A DNA stretch of 64,000 bases, from NCBI RefSeq assembly GCF_025755255.1, contig NZ_JALIEB010000001.1:434001-498000 (forward strand), written 5' to 3'. Shown here one piece after another: positions 56,254-64,000 of this stretch (positions within the stretch are counted from its first letter, which is position 1; every line of letters starts with the position of its first letter). A model generated the notes under the pieces. That model made no database searches, was not told the origin of the DNA, and worked only from the letters and a program-made list of their open reading frames with translations. A program made the translations under genes and the position numbers. The stretch comes from Roseobacter sinensis (GTDB lineage: Bacteria; Pseudomonadota; Alphaproteobacteria; Rhodobacterales; Rhodobacteraceae).

Positions 56254-57615
56254 ATGCATCAGCTGACCGGCACAGCAGGCGCGCTCTATGAGGCGATCCG
56301 CGACTTGCCAATTGTCTCGCCGCACGGGCATTGCGAGCCGCGCTGGTTCGCCGAGGACGCGCCCTTCCCGGATCCGGCGGCCCTGCTCGTGGTGCCGGAT
56401 CACTACGTCTTCCGAATGCTCTATTCCCAGGGTGTCTCGCTGGAGGCACTGGGCGTGCCGGAGCCCGGGCGCGGGGCGGATCCGCGCGCCGTCTTTCGGC
56501 TTTTCGCGCAGAACTGGCACCTGTTTCTGGGTACGCCCTCGCGGTTCTGGATGGCCTATGTGCTCAGGCAGACGCTGGGGATCGAAACGCCGCTGTCGGC
56601 GGAGACGGCCGATGCGGTTTACGACCAGATTGCCGCGCGGCTGGCAGAGCCTGGCTTTCGGCCCCGAGCGCTCTTTGACCGCTTCGGGATCGAGGTCTTG
56701 GCGACAACCGACGCGGCGCTCGACGATCTCGCCCATCACGCCGCGGTGTCAGAGAGCGACTGGCCCGGCCGCGTGATCCCCACCTTCCGGCCCGACGCGG
56801 TGCTGGACCCGTCGCACGAGAGTTTTCTGAGTAACATCGATGAACTCGGTCGGTCGACCGGCGAGGATGTCGCGACATTCGCGGGTTATCTGGCCGCCCT
56901 GCGGGCGCGGCGGGGCTTCTTCAAGGCGCGTGGCGCCACGGCGACCGACCATGCGATCGAGGTGATCGAGACGGTCTGGCTCGACGACCCGGAGGCGCTC
57001 TATCAGAAGCTGCGGTGCGGGGAGGCCGCGGAGGGGGAGGGCCGCGCCTTCTACGGGCATATGCTGATCGAGATGGCGCAGATGTCCGTCGAAGACGGGC
57101 TGGTCATGCAGATCCACGGTGGCAGCCGGCGCAATACGAATGCCGATGTCTTCGCACGCTTCGGGCGCGACAAGGGGGCGGACATCCCCATCGCCGTCGA
57201 TTGGGTGCGCGGGCTCGACGCTTTGTTGAACCGGGTGGGCAATGCGCCCGGTTTCGGACTAATCCTCTTCACCCTCGACGAGACCACCTACGCGCGCGAG
57301 CTTGCGCCCATGGCGGGGCACTGGCCGTGCCTGCGGATCGGGCCGCCCTGGTGGTTTCACGACAGCGCGGCCGGCATCGCGCGATACTTCGATCAGGTTG
57401 TCGAGACGGCAGGCTACTGGAACCTGGCCGGGTTCAACGATGACACGCGCGCGTTCCTGTCGATTCCCGCGCGACACGATCTGTGGCGGCGCGGGGTGGC
57501 ACTGCACTTGGAGGCGCAGGTGGGCCGCGGTTTCTTCGACATGCGAGACGCGGAGATTGTAGCACCGCTTCTTGCGGTCGATCTGGCGCGCGATGCCTAC
57601 AGGCTCGGCGCGTGA
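56254..57615 (+). CDS. uxaC: glucuronate isomerase
   Basis: A 453-residue isomerase that converts D-glucuronate to fructuronate or D-galacturonate to tagaturonate. PIVSPHGHCEPRWFAED (about residues 19-35) holds the first metal His pair; HYVFRMLYSQGV, MQIHGGSRRNTN and PPWWFHDS are also characteristic. The start at 56254 is preceded by GGGGGA. Its stop overlaps the uxuB GTG. The 67-bp divergent gap to the dehydrogenase operon suggests joint control of both directions. Confidence 0.93.
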   Translation: MHQLTGTAGALYEAIRDLPIVSPHGHCEPRWFAEDAPFPDPAALLVVPDHYVFRMLYSQGVSLEALGVPEPGRGADPRAVFRLFAQNWHLFLGTPSRFWMAYVLRQTLGIETPLSAETADAVYDQIAARLAEPGFRPRALFDRFGIEVLATTDAALDDLAHHAAVSESDWPGRVIPTFRPDAVLDPSHESFLSNIDELGRSTGEDVATFAGYLAALRARRGFFKARGATATDHAIEVIETVWLDDPEALYQKLRCGEAAEGEGRAFYGHMLIEMAQMSVEDGLVMQIHGGSRRNTNADVFARFGRDKGADIPIAVDWVRGLDALLNRVGNAPGFGLILFTLDETTYARELAPMAGHWPCLRIGPPWWFHDSAAGIARYFDQVVETAGYWNLAGFNDDTRAFLSIPARHDLWRRGVALHLEAQVGRGFFDMRDAEIVAPLLAVDLARDAYRLGA

Positions 57616-58823
57616 CACCGCGCATCCTCCATATTGGCGTAGGCAACTTCGCGCGGGCGCATCTGGCGGATTACACGCAGGATGCAGGCGGCTGGCGCAT
57701 CACCGGTGTGAGCCTGCGGTCGGGCAAGGTGCGCGACGGGCTGCGCGCGCAAGGCTATAGCTACGGGCTCGCGGTGCAGGGCCAAGGTATCAAGCAGATC
57801 GATGTATTGGATGAGGTGCTGGTGGCCCCGGAGGCGCCGGGCGCAGTGCTGGCGCAGATCGCCGATCCGGATGTGCATATCATCTCTGTCACTGTGACCG
57901 AGAAGGGCTATCACCTGACGTCGGAGAACACGCTCGATCTGGACGACCCCCTGATCGCCCAGGATCTCGCGGCTGTGGGGCCGCGCACGGTGATCGGCTT
58001 CCTCGCGCATGGGCTGGCGGCCCGTCAAACACCTGTGACTGTGCTGAGCTGCGACAACAGGGCGAACAACGGCGACGTGCTGAAGGCTGCGGTGGTGACC
58101 TTTTCAGCCGAGGCCCGGCTGGACATGGGCCAGGTGCAGGCGCGCTTTCCCAACTGCATGGTCGATCGGATCACACCCGCCACAACCGATGCGCTGCGGG
58201 CGGAGACGGGAGATGCGATGGTGGTCCCGACCGAGCCTTTCCGGGAGTGGGTGATCGAGGATCACTTTGCCGGGCCGCGGCCCGACTGGCCGGATGTGGT
58301 GTTCACGGATGAGGTGGCGCCGCATGAGATGCGCAAACTGCGGATGCTGAACGGGGCGCATTCGATGTTGGCCTATGCAGGAACACTAGCGGGGCACACA
58401 TATGTGCATGAGGCGATGGCCGATCCCGCGTTGCGCGCGCAGGCGCGGGCGCTGATGGATGAAGTGGCGCGAACCCTCTCGCCCGACATGCAAAAGATCG
58501 CGCCGTCCTACGCGGATGCGCTGGTGGCGCGGTTCGATAACCCGCACATCAACCACAGCCTGCGCCAGATCGCGATGGATGGCACCCAGAAGCTGCCTTA
58601 TCGCATGGTCGACAGCCTGCGCGCGTTGCTTGGCGAGGCGCCCGCTTTGGCGGCCGGCATCCGCGCGTGGCTTGCGTTCTGCCGGGCTGAGGTTGCCGCG
58701 GGCCGCCCGCCGGAGGATCCGAAGGCCGAAGCGATTGTGCAGATCGTGGACGCGGGCGGGACCGAGGCACAGCTGCTCTCGCTGATCGGGGCAGAGGACC
58801 TCGCGCGCTCTATTCTGGAATGA
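57612..58823 (+). CDS. uxuB: D-mannonate oxidoreductase (fructuronate reductase), mannitol dehydrogenase family
   Basis: A 403-residue polyol-specific long-chain dehydrogenase. HIGVGNFARAH (about residues 6-16) is the family N-terminal motif. SVTVTEKGYHL, SCDNRANNG, VDRITPAT and LRMLNGAHSMLAYAG (with catalytic Lys/Asn/His) follow. GTG at 57612 overlaps the uxaC stop. Between UxaC and UxuA it would reduce fructuronate to mannonate; tagaturonate is the alternative substrate. It overlaps the convergent kinase gene by 14 bp at the 3' end. Confidence 0.9.
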   Translation: MTPRILHIGVGNFARAHLADYTQDAGGWRITGVSLRSGKVRDGLRAQGYSYGLAVQGQGIKQIDVLDEVLVAPEAPGAVLAQIADPDVHIISVTVTEKGYHLTSENTLDLDDPLIAQDLAAVGPRTVIGFLAHGLAARQTPVTVLSCDNRANNGDVLKAAVVTFSAEARLDMGQVQARFPNCMVDRITPATTDALRAETGDAMVVPTEPFREWVIEDHFAGPRPDWPDVVFTDEVAPHEMRKLRMLNGAHSMLAYAGTLAGHTYVHEAMADPALRAQARALMDEVARTLSPDMQKIAPSYADALVARFDNPHINHSLRQIAMDGTQKLPYRMVDSLRALLGEAPALAAGIRAWLAFCRAEVAAGRPPEDPKAEAIVQIVDAGGTEAQLLSLIGAEDLARSILE

Positions 58824-59859
58824 TCGCGCCCCGGTGTTGGACGACACGGGCGGCACAGGCGTGGCCCGCCATGAGGGCCTCGGCCTGCGACTGGCCGGTG
58901 AGCAACGCAGCAAGGTAGCCGCCGTTGAAGCTGTCTCCGGCGGCGGTGGTGTCGACGACCGTTGCCGCAGGCGGATAGGTCTGATCGACCGGCTCACCCA
59001 GCGAGAGCGGCCCGGCGGCCCCCCGTTTCAGCGCGCCGATGCCGGCGTAGGCCTGCACGCGAGCGACGACTTGTGCCTCGGTTTCATTGAAGAGCGCCAT
59101 TTCATCGTCGACGGAGGGCAGGGCGATGTCGGCGCGGGCCCAGAGAGCGCGGGTGATATCCTGCGCGGTGGCTTGGTCTTCCCAGAGCCGGGGGCGGTAG
59201 TTGCTGTCATAGACCAGCGTCTGCGGCGCGTCCTTCAGCCAGTCGATCAGGGCAAGGCGTACGGGCTGCGACAGGATCGCCATCGAGATGCCGGAGAGGT
59301 AGAGGACGTCGTAGGGCTCCAGCACGGAGAAGTCGAAGCCGCACCCGACCTGGAAAAGGTCCCGCGCGGCGGCGGCGCTGCGCCAGTAGGTGAAGGAGCG
59401 CTCGCCGTCTTCGGTTGTGGTGATCGCGTAGAGGCCGGGGGATTTGCCGGGGATCGTGCGGATGGCGCCGGTGCCGATGCCTTGCGCGGCGATGAAGTCG
59501 CGGATCTGGCCCGAAAAGGGATCATCGCCGAGGCAGGTGACATAGTCGACTTGGAGAGCGCCGGGCGGCTCGCCCCCAACGTTTGTACCTTGCGCTGAGG
59601 GCTGCGTCCGCCCGCGTTTTGCCGCAGGCAAACCTTCGGTTTGACGGGAAGCGGACGGGCGCTGCCCGGCGGTGCTCACCGGGCGAGACATCTCTGCGGT
59701 ATGCGCCAGATTTTTGAACCGATGTTCTGTCTCCGTTGCGCAGCGCTTCAGATAAATTGCGGTGTTCAGCGTGTCGCCTGCCACCCCGACCTTGGCCGTG
59801 TCGCCTTGCATGGAGAGTTCGATCATGGCTTCGCCGATGCAGGCCACGCGGAGGGTCAT
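58810..59859 (-). CDS. kdgK: 2-keto-3-deoxygluconate kinase with an in-frame insert
   Basis: A 349-residue PfkB/ribokinase-fold kinase that phosphorylates KDG. The N-terminal CIGEAMIELSMQGD and GVAGDTLNTAIYLKR, the GLYAITTTEDGERSFTYWRS substrate loop and the C-terminal ATP/anion-hole motif DTTAAGDSFNGG are normal. About 61 residues between IYLKR and LQVDYVTCLGDD are not family-like: basic, low-complexity, with PSASRQTEGLPAAKRGRT. Without it the protein would be the usual size of about 290-300. Start at 59859 follows AAGGGAA and overlaps the EamA stop. Whether the insert is tolerated or inactivating cannot be read from sequence. Confidence 0.88.
   Translation of the reverse strand: MTLRVACIGEAMIELSMQGDTAKVGVAGDTLNTAIYLKRCATETEHRFKNLAHTAEMSRPVSTAGQRPSASRQTEGLPAAKRGRTQPSAQGTNVGGEPPGALQVDYVTCLGDDPFSGQIRDFIAAQGIGTGAIRTIPGKSPGLYAITTTEDGERSFTYWRSAAAARDLFQVGCGFDFSVLEPYDVLYLSGISMAILSQPVRLALIDWLKDAPQTLVYDSNYRPRLWEDQATAQDITRALWARADIALPSVDDEMALFNETEAQVVARVQAYAGIGALKRGAAGPLSLGEPVDQTYPPAATVVDTTAAGDSFNGGYLAALLTGQSQAEALMAGHACAARVVQHRGAIIPE
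59560..59742 (-). repeat. REP-like palindromic element inserted in frame in kdgK
   Basis: Multi-hairpin DNA inside the kinase gene. CGCCCGG and CCGGGCAGCGCCCG on the minus strand give one stem; GTCCGC / GCGGAC give a second around an inner AAACC-GAA-GGTTT stem. It shares the 15-mer GCCGGGCAGCGCCCG with the intergenic element at 51850-51901. The true ends within this interval are uncertain; the interval spans 61 codons with no stop. Confidence 0.7.
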
Positions 59860-60737
59860 CGCTGTTCCCTTTTCCAGATGATGAGGCCCGAGACCACAAT
59901 GATCAGCGCACCGAGAACTGTGCCGAGATCGGGCAGGTGGTCGAAGACCAGGTAGCTCAGGATCGTGAGGTAGATCATGAAGGAGTAGGTGTAGGGCATC
60001 AGCGTGTTGGCCGAGCCGAAGCGATGTGCGTTGGTGAGCAGCTGGTGCCCGCCCCAGCCGAAGACGCCGAGGCCGATGAGCAGCGCCCACTGCAGCGGGT
60101 TCGCGGGCCACTGCCAGCTCCAGATCGCGAGCGGCAGGAGGATCGCGGTGCCGAGCGCGCCCAGGTAAACCTGCATCGTCTCGGTGGCGACCACGCCCGC
60201 CAGCCTGCGCGTCATGATGGAATAGAGCGCGAGGCTGAAAGCGTTGAAGAGCGCCAGCAGCATGGCCCAGTGGAACTCGGCGCCGAAGGGGCGGATGACG
60301 ACCAGAACCCCGGCGAACCCCATCAGGATCGCGAACCAGCGCCAGGGGCCGATCTGCTCGTTCAGGAAATGCTGTGAGAGAAAACAGACGATCACCGGGC
60401 TGGAGAACATGATGGCCGAGATCACTGTGAGCGGCAGGAAATTCAGGGCGTAGAAATTCGACACGGTGGCGGTGATCAACAACAGCGCGCGGGTGATGAC
60501 CTGACCCGGATGCCCGGTGTGCAGCCGGTCGCGGGTGAGCCCGCCGCGGGCGATCACCGCGACGGAGATCACGAAATGGCCGAAGTAGCGCATGAAGGCG
60601 AGCTGGAACGCTGCAAAGCCTACCAGCGCCAGCCATTTGGCGCTGGTGTCCACGATGGAAAAGAGCAGCCACGCGCCGAGCATGAGCAGGATGCCGAAGC
60701 GCGGGCGATCCTCGATCAGTCCGGCGGCGACCGCCAT
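59856..60737 (-). CDS. EamA/DMT-family transporter
   Basis: A 293-residue inner-membrane protein with ten predicted membrane segments in two EamA repeats (about residues 15-140 and 155-285). FSIVDTSAKWLAL and the mid-protein TVISAIMFSSPVIVCFLS are typical of the RhaT-like drug/metabolite transporter group. It overlaps kdgK by ATGA and starts one base past the GarR-like stop. Placement in a uronate operon suggests movement of a sugar acid or related metabolite; direction and substrate are unknown. Confidence 0.88.
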   Translation of the reverse strand: MAVAAGLIEDRPRFGILLMLGAWLLFSIVDTSAKWLALVGFAAFQLAFMRYFGHFVISVAVIARGGLTRDRLHTGHPGQVITRALLLITATVSNFYALNFLPLTVISAIMFSSPVIVCFLSQHFLNEQIGPWRWFAILMGFAGVLVVIRPFGAEFHWAMLLALFNAFSLALYSIMTRRLAGVVATETMQVYLGALGTAILLPLAIWSWQWPANPLQWALLIGLGVFGWGGHQLLTNAHRFGSANTLMPYTYSFMIYLTILSYLVFDHLPDLGTVLGALIIVVSGLIIWKREQR

Positions 60738-60738
60738 G

Positions 60739-61626
60739 TCAGGGTTTCATTTTCTGCGCGTAGAAGTCGATCATCTGGCTGACCATATTCTCGCCGTGGC
60801 CCGTTTCGGTCGCCTCGCGCAAGGCCCCCAGAGCGCATTTGGACATGAGGCTGTCCACGCCCGCCTGCTCGGCCATGCGGGCGTAGTAGCCCACGTCCTT
60901 TGCAGCGTTCTTGATCGCGAAGGCGAGCTGGTTCGGGTCGCCCTTGAGCCCGTAGCCCGAGACGAAATCCATCATGCCGGAGTGCAGCGGCCCCGCGGAC
61001 ATCACATCGTAGAGCTGCTGGCGGTCGATGCCCGCCACATCAGCCATTGCGAAGGCCTCGGCCATGGCATTGGCGACGGTCATGCCGAAGAAATTGTTGA
61101 TCAGCTTGATGGTATGGCCGGAGCCGAGCGCACCGAGGTGGAAGACGTTTTCACCAAGGTCATCGAGCACGGGTTTCACTTTGTCGAAAGCCGTCTTGTC
61201 CCCCGCGGCCATGATGTTCAGCAAGCCATCCTTGGCGTGGGTGGGCGTGCGGCCCAGAGGCGCGTCGAGGTAAGTGCCGCCTGCGGCGGCGACCTCGTCT
61301 CCGAGCGCGCGGGTGCTGCCGGGCAGCGAGGTGCCGAAGTCGATGACCACCGCGCCCTCTTTCAGCCCCGCGATCACGCCGTCTGCGCCGCGCATCCGGC
61401 TTTCCACGCTGTCGCTGGTGTCCATGCAGAGCATCACGATGTCGCTCGCGGCGGCCACATCGCGGGCGGTGGCGACCTCGGTGGCGCCGCGTGCGACGGC
61501 GGCGTCGATGCGCGGGCGCGAGCGGTTGGCTGTGATTGTCATTGCATAACCCTTGTCGATCAGCCGGTCGACCATGGCGGAGCCCATGAGGCCGAGCCCG
61601 ATAAATCCGATTGTCTGCTGTGCCAT
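60739..61626 (-). CDS. 2-hydroxy-3-oxopropionate (tartronate semialdehyde) reductase-like protein
   Basis: A 295-residue beta-hydroxyacid dehydrogenase. The Rossmann motif GFIGLGLMGSAMVDRLI (about residues 5-21), the substrate motif GGTYLDAPLGRTPTHAKDG (about 119-137) and the catalytic lysine in GHTIKLINNFF (Lys near 170) are present. The family includes GarR/GlxR and 3-hydroxyisobutyrate dehydrogenase. The neighbouring sugar-acid genes favour a GarR-type role, but a different hydroxyacid is possible. Confidence 0.87.
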   Translation of the reverse strand: MAQQTIGFIGLGLMGSAMVDRLIDKGYAMTITANRSRPRIDAAVARGATEVATARDVAAASDIVMLCMDTSDSVESRMRGADGVIAGLKEGAVVIDFGTSLPGSTRALGDEVAAAGGTYLDAPLGRTPTHAKDGLLNIMAAGDKTAFDKVKPVLDDLGENVFHLGALGSGHTIKLINNFFGMTVANAMAEAFAMADVAGIDRQQLYDVMSAGPLHSGMMDFVSGYGLKGDPNQLAFAIKNAAKDVGYYARMAEQAGVDSLMSKCALGALREATETGHGENMVSQMIDFYAQKMKP

Positions 61627-61638
61627 CTCAGGTCTCCT

Positions 61639-62640
61639 TTATGGGTGTGGGATGAGGGCTGGGGTGCGCTGCAGTTGGTCTTCGATCTGCAGGGCGATGT
61701 CGAGCGTCCGCGTGGCGTCCGCCACGTCGATGAGCGGGTCGGCTCCGTTGATCACGTCCAAGAAGTGGTCGAGCTGGGCGTCGAGCGGGGTTCGCGTGTT
61801 TTCTGCCTTGGTGCAGGGCACGGGGTCGGCGGGGCGGGACCAGTCCTGCCCGGACCAAAGGGTCATCGATGGAAAACTGATCGCACCGCGCGTGCCGGTG
61901 ACCCAGAGCATGTCCTGATGGGTGGTGCCGATGTTGGGGTTCTCGCCGGTGGCGGCCTCGAAGCCCCAGGGGGAGGGCGTCGTGTCGGCAAAGCTGATGG
62001 TGCCCGTGGCACCGCTCTCGAAGCTGAGGGCCACGGCGCCGCTTTCGACGCGGGTCTCGTCGCGCAGGCCGCGTCCGCGCAGGGCGGCGGTGCCGGTGAT
62101 CTCGCCCAGGGTGAAGCGCAAAAGGTCGATGTCATGCACGAGGTTGATCAGCACTGGGCTGCCGTGCGCGCTGCGCCAGTTGTCTTTGAAATAGGCATCG
62201 GGCTTGCGCATGGCCCAGATGAGGCTGGCGGTGACGGGCCGGCCGATCGCGCCATTGGCGATGAGCGATTTCAGCTGTTGCACGGATGCGTGGTAGCGCC
62301 GGTGGTGGCCGACGAGCGAGCCGACATTGGCGGCGTGGATCGCTTTGCGCAGGCTGCGGGCCTGGGCGAGGTCTTCCGTCACCGGCTTTTCGATCAGCAT
62401 GGGCCAGCCACGCCAGGCGGCATAGCGGCCGTGCTCGCCATGCAGATGCGTGGGTGTCGCGAGGATCACCGCATCCACCGGGTCCCGGACCTCCGCCATA
62501 TCGGCAAAGCGGGGGCAATCGGCGGTGATCTCCGGGTTCGGGTCGACGAGGCCCACGAGGCTGCAACGGGGGTGTGCGGCGACGGCCTCCAGATGGCGGA
62601 TGCCGATGAGCCCGCCGCCGACCACGAGGATGCGGGTCAC
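61639..62640 (-). CDS. Gfo/Idh/MocA-family oxidoreductase
   Basis: A 333-residue dehydrogenase, the fourth of this family in the uronate region. RILVVGGGLIGIRHLEAV (about residues 3-20) is a standard Rossmann motif; LIEKPVTEDLAQA (about 87-99) holds the catalytic lysine, and SPVLINLVHDIDLLRF the C-terminal His/Asp. It overlaps the UxaA stop by 4 bp and is followed after 12 bp by the GarR-like gene. The substrate is unknown. Confidence 0.89.
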   Translation of the reverse strand: MTRILVVGGGLIGIRHLEAVAAHPRCSLVGLVDPNPEITADCPRFADMAEVRDPVDAVILATPTHLHGEHGRYAAWRGWPMLIEKPVTEDLAQARSLRKAIHAANVGSLVGHHRRYHASVQQLKSLIANGAIGRPVTASLIWAMRKPDAYFKDNWRSAHGSPVLINLVHDIDLLRFTLGEITGTAALRGRGLRDETRVESGAVALSFESGATGTISFADTTPSPWGFEAATGENPNIGTTHQDMLWVTGTRGAISFPSMTLWSGQDWSRPADPVPCTKAENTRTPLDAQLDHFLDVINGADPLIDVADATRTLDIALQIEDQLQRTPALIPHP

Positions 62641-64000
62641 ATCACTGCCCCGATCTGCCAGGGGACGAATTCATAATCGCCGAGGCCCTGGGCTTCGGAT
62701 TTCGTGGCTTCGCCGGAGGCCACGCGCAGGAACATGTCGTAGATCTCGCGGCCTTTTTCCTCGACCGTCGTGCCTTGGGTCAGGATGGTGCCGGCGTTGA
62801 TGTCCATATCCTCGTGCATGCGCTTGGCCATGGCGGAGTTGGTGGCGACCTTGATGGTGGGCGCCGGCTTGGAGCCGAAGGCGGAGCCGCGCCCGGTGGT
62901 GAAGCAGACGAGATTGCAGCCGCCTGCGATCTGGCCCGTAACCGAGGCGGGGTCGTAGCCGGGGCTGTCCATGAAGGTGAAGCCGCGCGCCGTGACCGGT
63001 TCGGCGTATTTGTAGACACCCATGAGGGGGGAGGTGCCGCCTTTGGCCGCCGCGCCGAGGGATTTTTCGAGGATGGTGGTCAGCCCGCCCGCCTTGTTGC
63101 CGGGGCTTGGGTTGTTGTCCATCGAACCTTTGTTGCGGGCGGTGTAATCTTCCCACCACTTGATGAGACCCACGAGCTTGTCGCCGGTGGCTTGGTTAAT
63201 GGCGCGGCGGGTGAGCAGGTGTTCCGCGCCGTAGATCTCGGGCGTTTCGGCCAACACGCCGGTGCCGCCTTGGGCGGCGAGCAGGTCGCAGGCGTAGCCC
63301 AAGGCCGGGTTGGCGGTGATGCCGGACCAGGCGTCGGAGCCGCCGCATTGCAGGGCGACTTTCAGCTCGGAGGCGGGGCATGGGGTGCGCGTGGCCTCAT
63401 TGGCGATGGGCAGCATCGCGTCGATCTTCTGGATGCCAAGCTCGATCGTTTTGCGCAGACCTGCGACGGTCTGGATGTTCATCACCTGGAACGTGGGCCC
63501 CTGTTTCAGACCGTAGGCGTCAAGCAGCCAATCGATCTGGTTCATCTCGCAGCCCAGGCCCACCATCAGCACGGCGGCGTGGTTGGGGTGGCGGGCATAG
63601 CCCCACATCACCCGCTGCAGCGCCTCGAAACCGTCGCCGTCACCGGCCATGCCGCACCCCGTCCCATGCACAAAGGCCGCGACGCCGTCGACGTTGGGGT
63701 AGTGGCTGAGGACCTCCGGCGTGAAATGCGCGGCGATCATGCGCGCGGCGGTGGCCGAGCAATTCACCGAGGTGACGATGGCCACGTAGTTGCGCGTGCC
63801 CACCTGCCCGTTTGCGCGGCGGTAGCCCAGGAAGGTGTCGCGTTCGGCCTCGGGTACCGGGGTGATCGGGCGCAGGTCAGTCGAGAACTCGTAGTCGGCG
63901 TCGGTGTTGCGGAACTCGACGTTTTGCGTGTGCACATGAGTGCCGGGGGCGATGTCTTCGGCGGCATAGCCGATCACCTGCGCGTATTTGCGGATGGCCT
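62637..64000 (-). CDS. uxaA: altronate/galactarate dehydratase family protein (5' end beyond window)
   Basis: A dehydratase of the UxaA/GarD family, open to the window edge, so the N-terminal part is missing (about 453 residues shown). Visible are the end of the SAF domain (YAAEDIAPGTHVHTQNV), then the catalytic core with GYRRANGQVGTRNYVAIV, SVNCSATAA, HGTGCGM, GLGCEMNQ, LQCGGSDAWSGITANPA and CFTTGRGSAFG, containing several conserved cysteines of the iron site. UxaA acts on altronate to give KDG, the substrate of the kinase in the same operon; galactarate is the alternative. A GTG at 63977 is internal, not a likely start. Confidence 0.9.
   Translation of the reverse strand, partial: AIRKYAQVIGYAAEDIAPGTHVHTQNVEFRNTDADYEFSTDLRPITPVPEAERDTFLGYRRANGQVGTRNYVAIVTSVNCSATAARMIAAHFTPEVLSHYPNVDGVAAFVHGTGCGMAGDGDGFEALQRVMWGYARHPNHAAVLMVGLGCEMNQIDWLLDAYGLKQGPTFQVMNIQTVAGLRKTIELGIQKIDAMLPIANEATRTPCPASELKVALQCGGSDAWSGITANPALGYACDLLAAQGGTGVLAETPEIYGAEHLLTRRAINQATGDKLVGLIKWWEDYTARNKGSMDNNPSPGNKAGGLTTILEKSLGAAAKGGTSPLMGVYKYAEPVTARGFTFMDSPGYDPASVTGQIAGGCNLVCFTTGRGSAFGSKPAPTIKVATNSAMAKRMHEDMDINAGTILTQGTTVEEKGREIYDMFLRVASGEATKSEAQGLGDYEFVPWQIGAVM

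Noticed and set aside
59860-60672. N-terminal extension of the KDG kinase frame
   Set aside because: It overlaps the EamA gene in another frame; the kinase begins at 59859 with a good ribosome site and a canonical N-terminus.
1-64000. CRISPR arrays, tRNA or rRNA genes, phage or transposase genes
   Set aside because: Scanning both strands showed no direct-repeat arrays, no tRNA T-loop contexts outside coding sequence and no integrase or transposase motifs.

Overview
The window is high-GC DNA with tightly packed genes, frequent 4-bp ATGA/GTGA stop-start overlaps and GGAGG-like ribosome binding sites. The gene content points to a marine alphaproteobacterium of the Rhodobacteraceae (Roseobacter group): a DMGDH/BHMT glycine-betaine cluster, a VPLPA-CTERM exoprotein, an rsmB-heparinase-purH block, a tandem-domain ALDH16, and many small palindromic intergenic repeats. 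The assignment is inferred from gene content, not from a database search. No rRNA, tRNA, CRISPR array, phage or insertion sequence was recognised. No gene-free stretch reaches 300 bases; the longest gaps (about 225-250 bases at 1511-1761, 11854-12089, 12738-12979 and 22737-22963) hold promoters, a terminator and repeats.

Layout. 1-2590 (minus): a gamma-glutamyltransferase cut by the window edge, then an anti-sigma kinase/STAS antagonist pair. 2667-4294 (plus): acetyl-CoA acetyltransferase and free methionine-R-sulfoxide reductase. 4413-11853 (plus): twin operators, an XRE-cupin regulator, a frameshifted LysE exporter, a GFA protein, and two dimethylglycine/sarcosine-dehydrogenase-like flavoproteins flanking a betaine-homocysteine methyltransferase. 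12090-19765: RluA, an ArsR/SRPBCC pair with twin operators, a GGDEF-EAL protein, an aldehyde dehydrogenase, a 1-Cys peroxiredoxin, an Lrp regulator and a secreted SGNH hydrolase. 19913-28878 (minus): a scattered rbfA-truB-rpsO-pnp translation/RNA-decay group with transporters, a K+ channel and unknown genes between its members. 28967-39088 (mostly plus): dapB, rsmB, heparinase-like, purH, lspA, a lipoprotein and an M16 peptidase pair. 39278-42667 (minus): ALDH16 and deoC.

42750-48602 is a urate catabolism cluster: permease, PuuD (urate to hydroxyisourate), UraH, a PuuE-UraD fusion, ureidoglycine aminohydrolase and ureidoglycolate lyase. Only the allantoate-hydrolysing step is missing from the window. 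48736-51785 holds mutL-rmuC. 51927-64000 is a uronate locus: divergent operons carry UxuA plus three Gfo/Idh/MocA dehydrogenases, and UxaC-UxuB; these meet a convergent minus-strand operon of UxaA, a fourth Gfo/Idh/MocA protein, a GarR-like reductase, an EamA transporter and 2-keto-3-deoxygluconate kinase.

The most unusual signals are repeats. A palindromic element appears to be inserted in frame inside the KDG kinase gene and shares a core with an intergenic element near 51.86 kb. An 80-bp structured repeat occurs twice in opposite orientation at 12.8 and 39.1 kb. Other hairpin repeats recur between genes.
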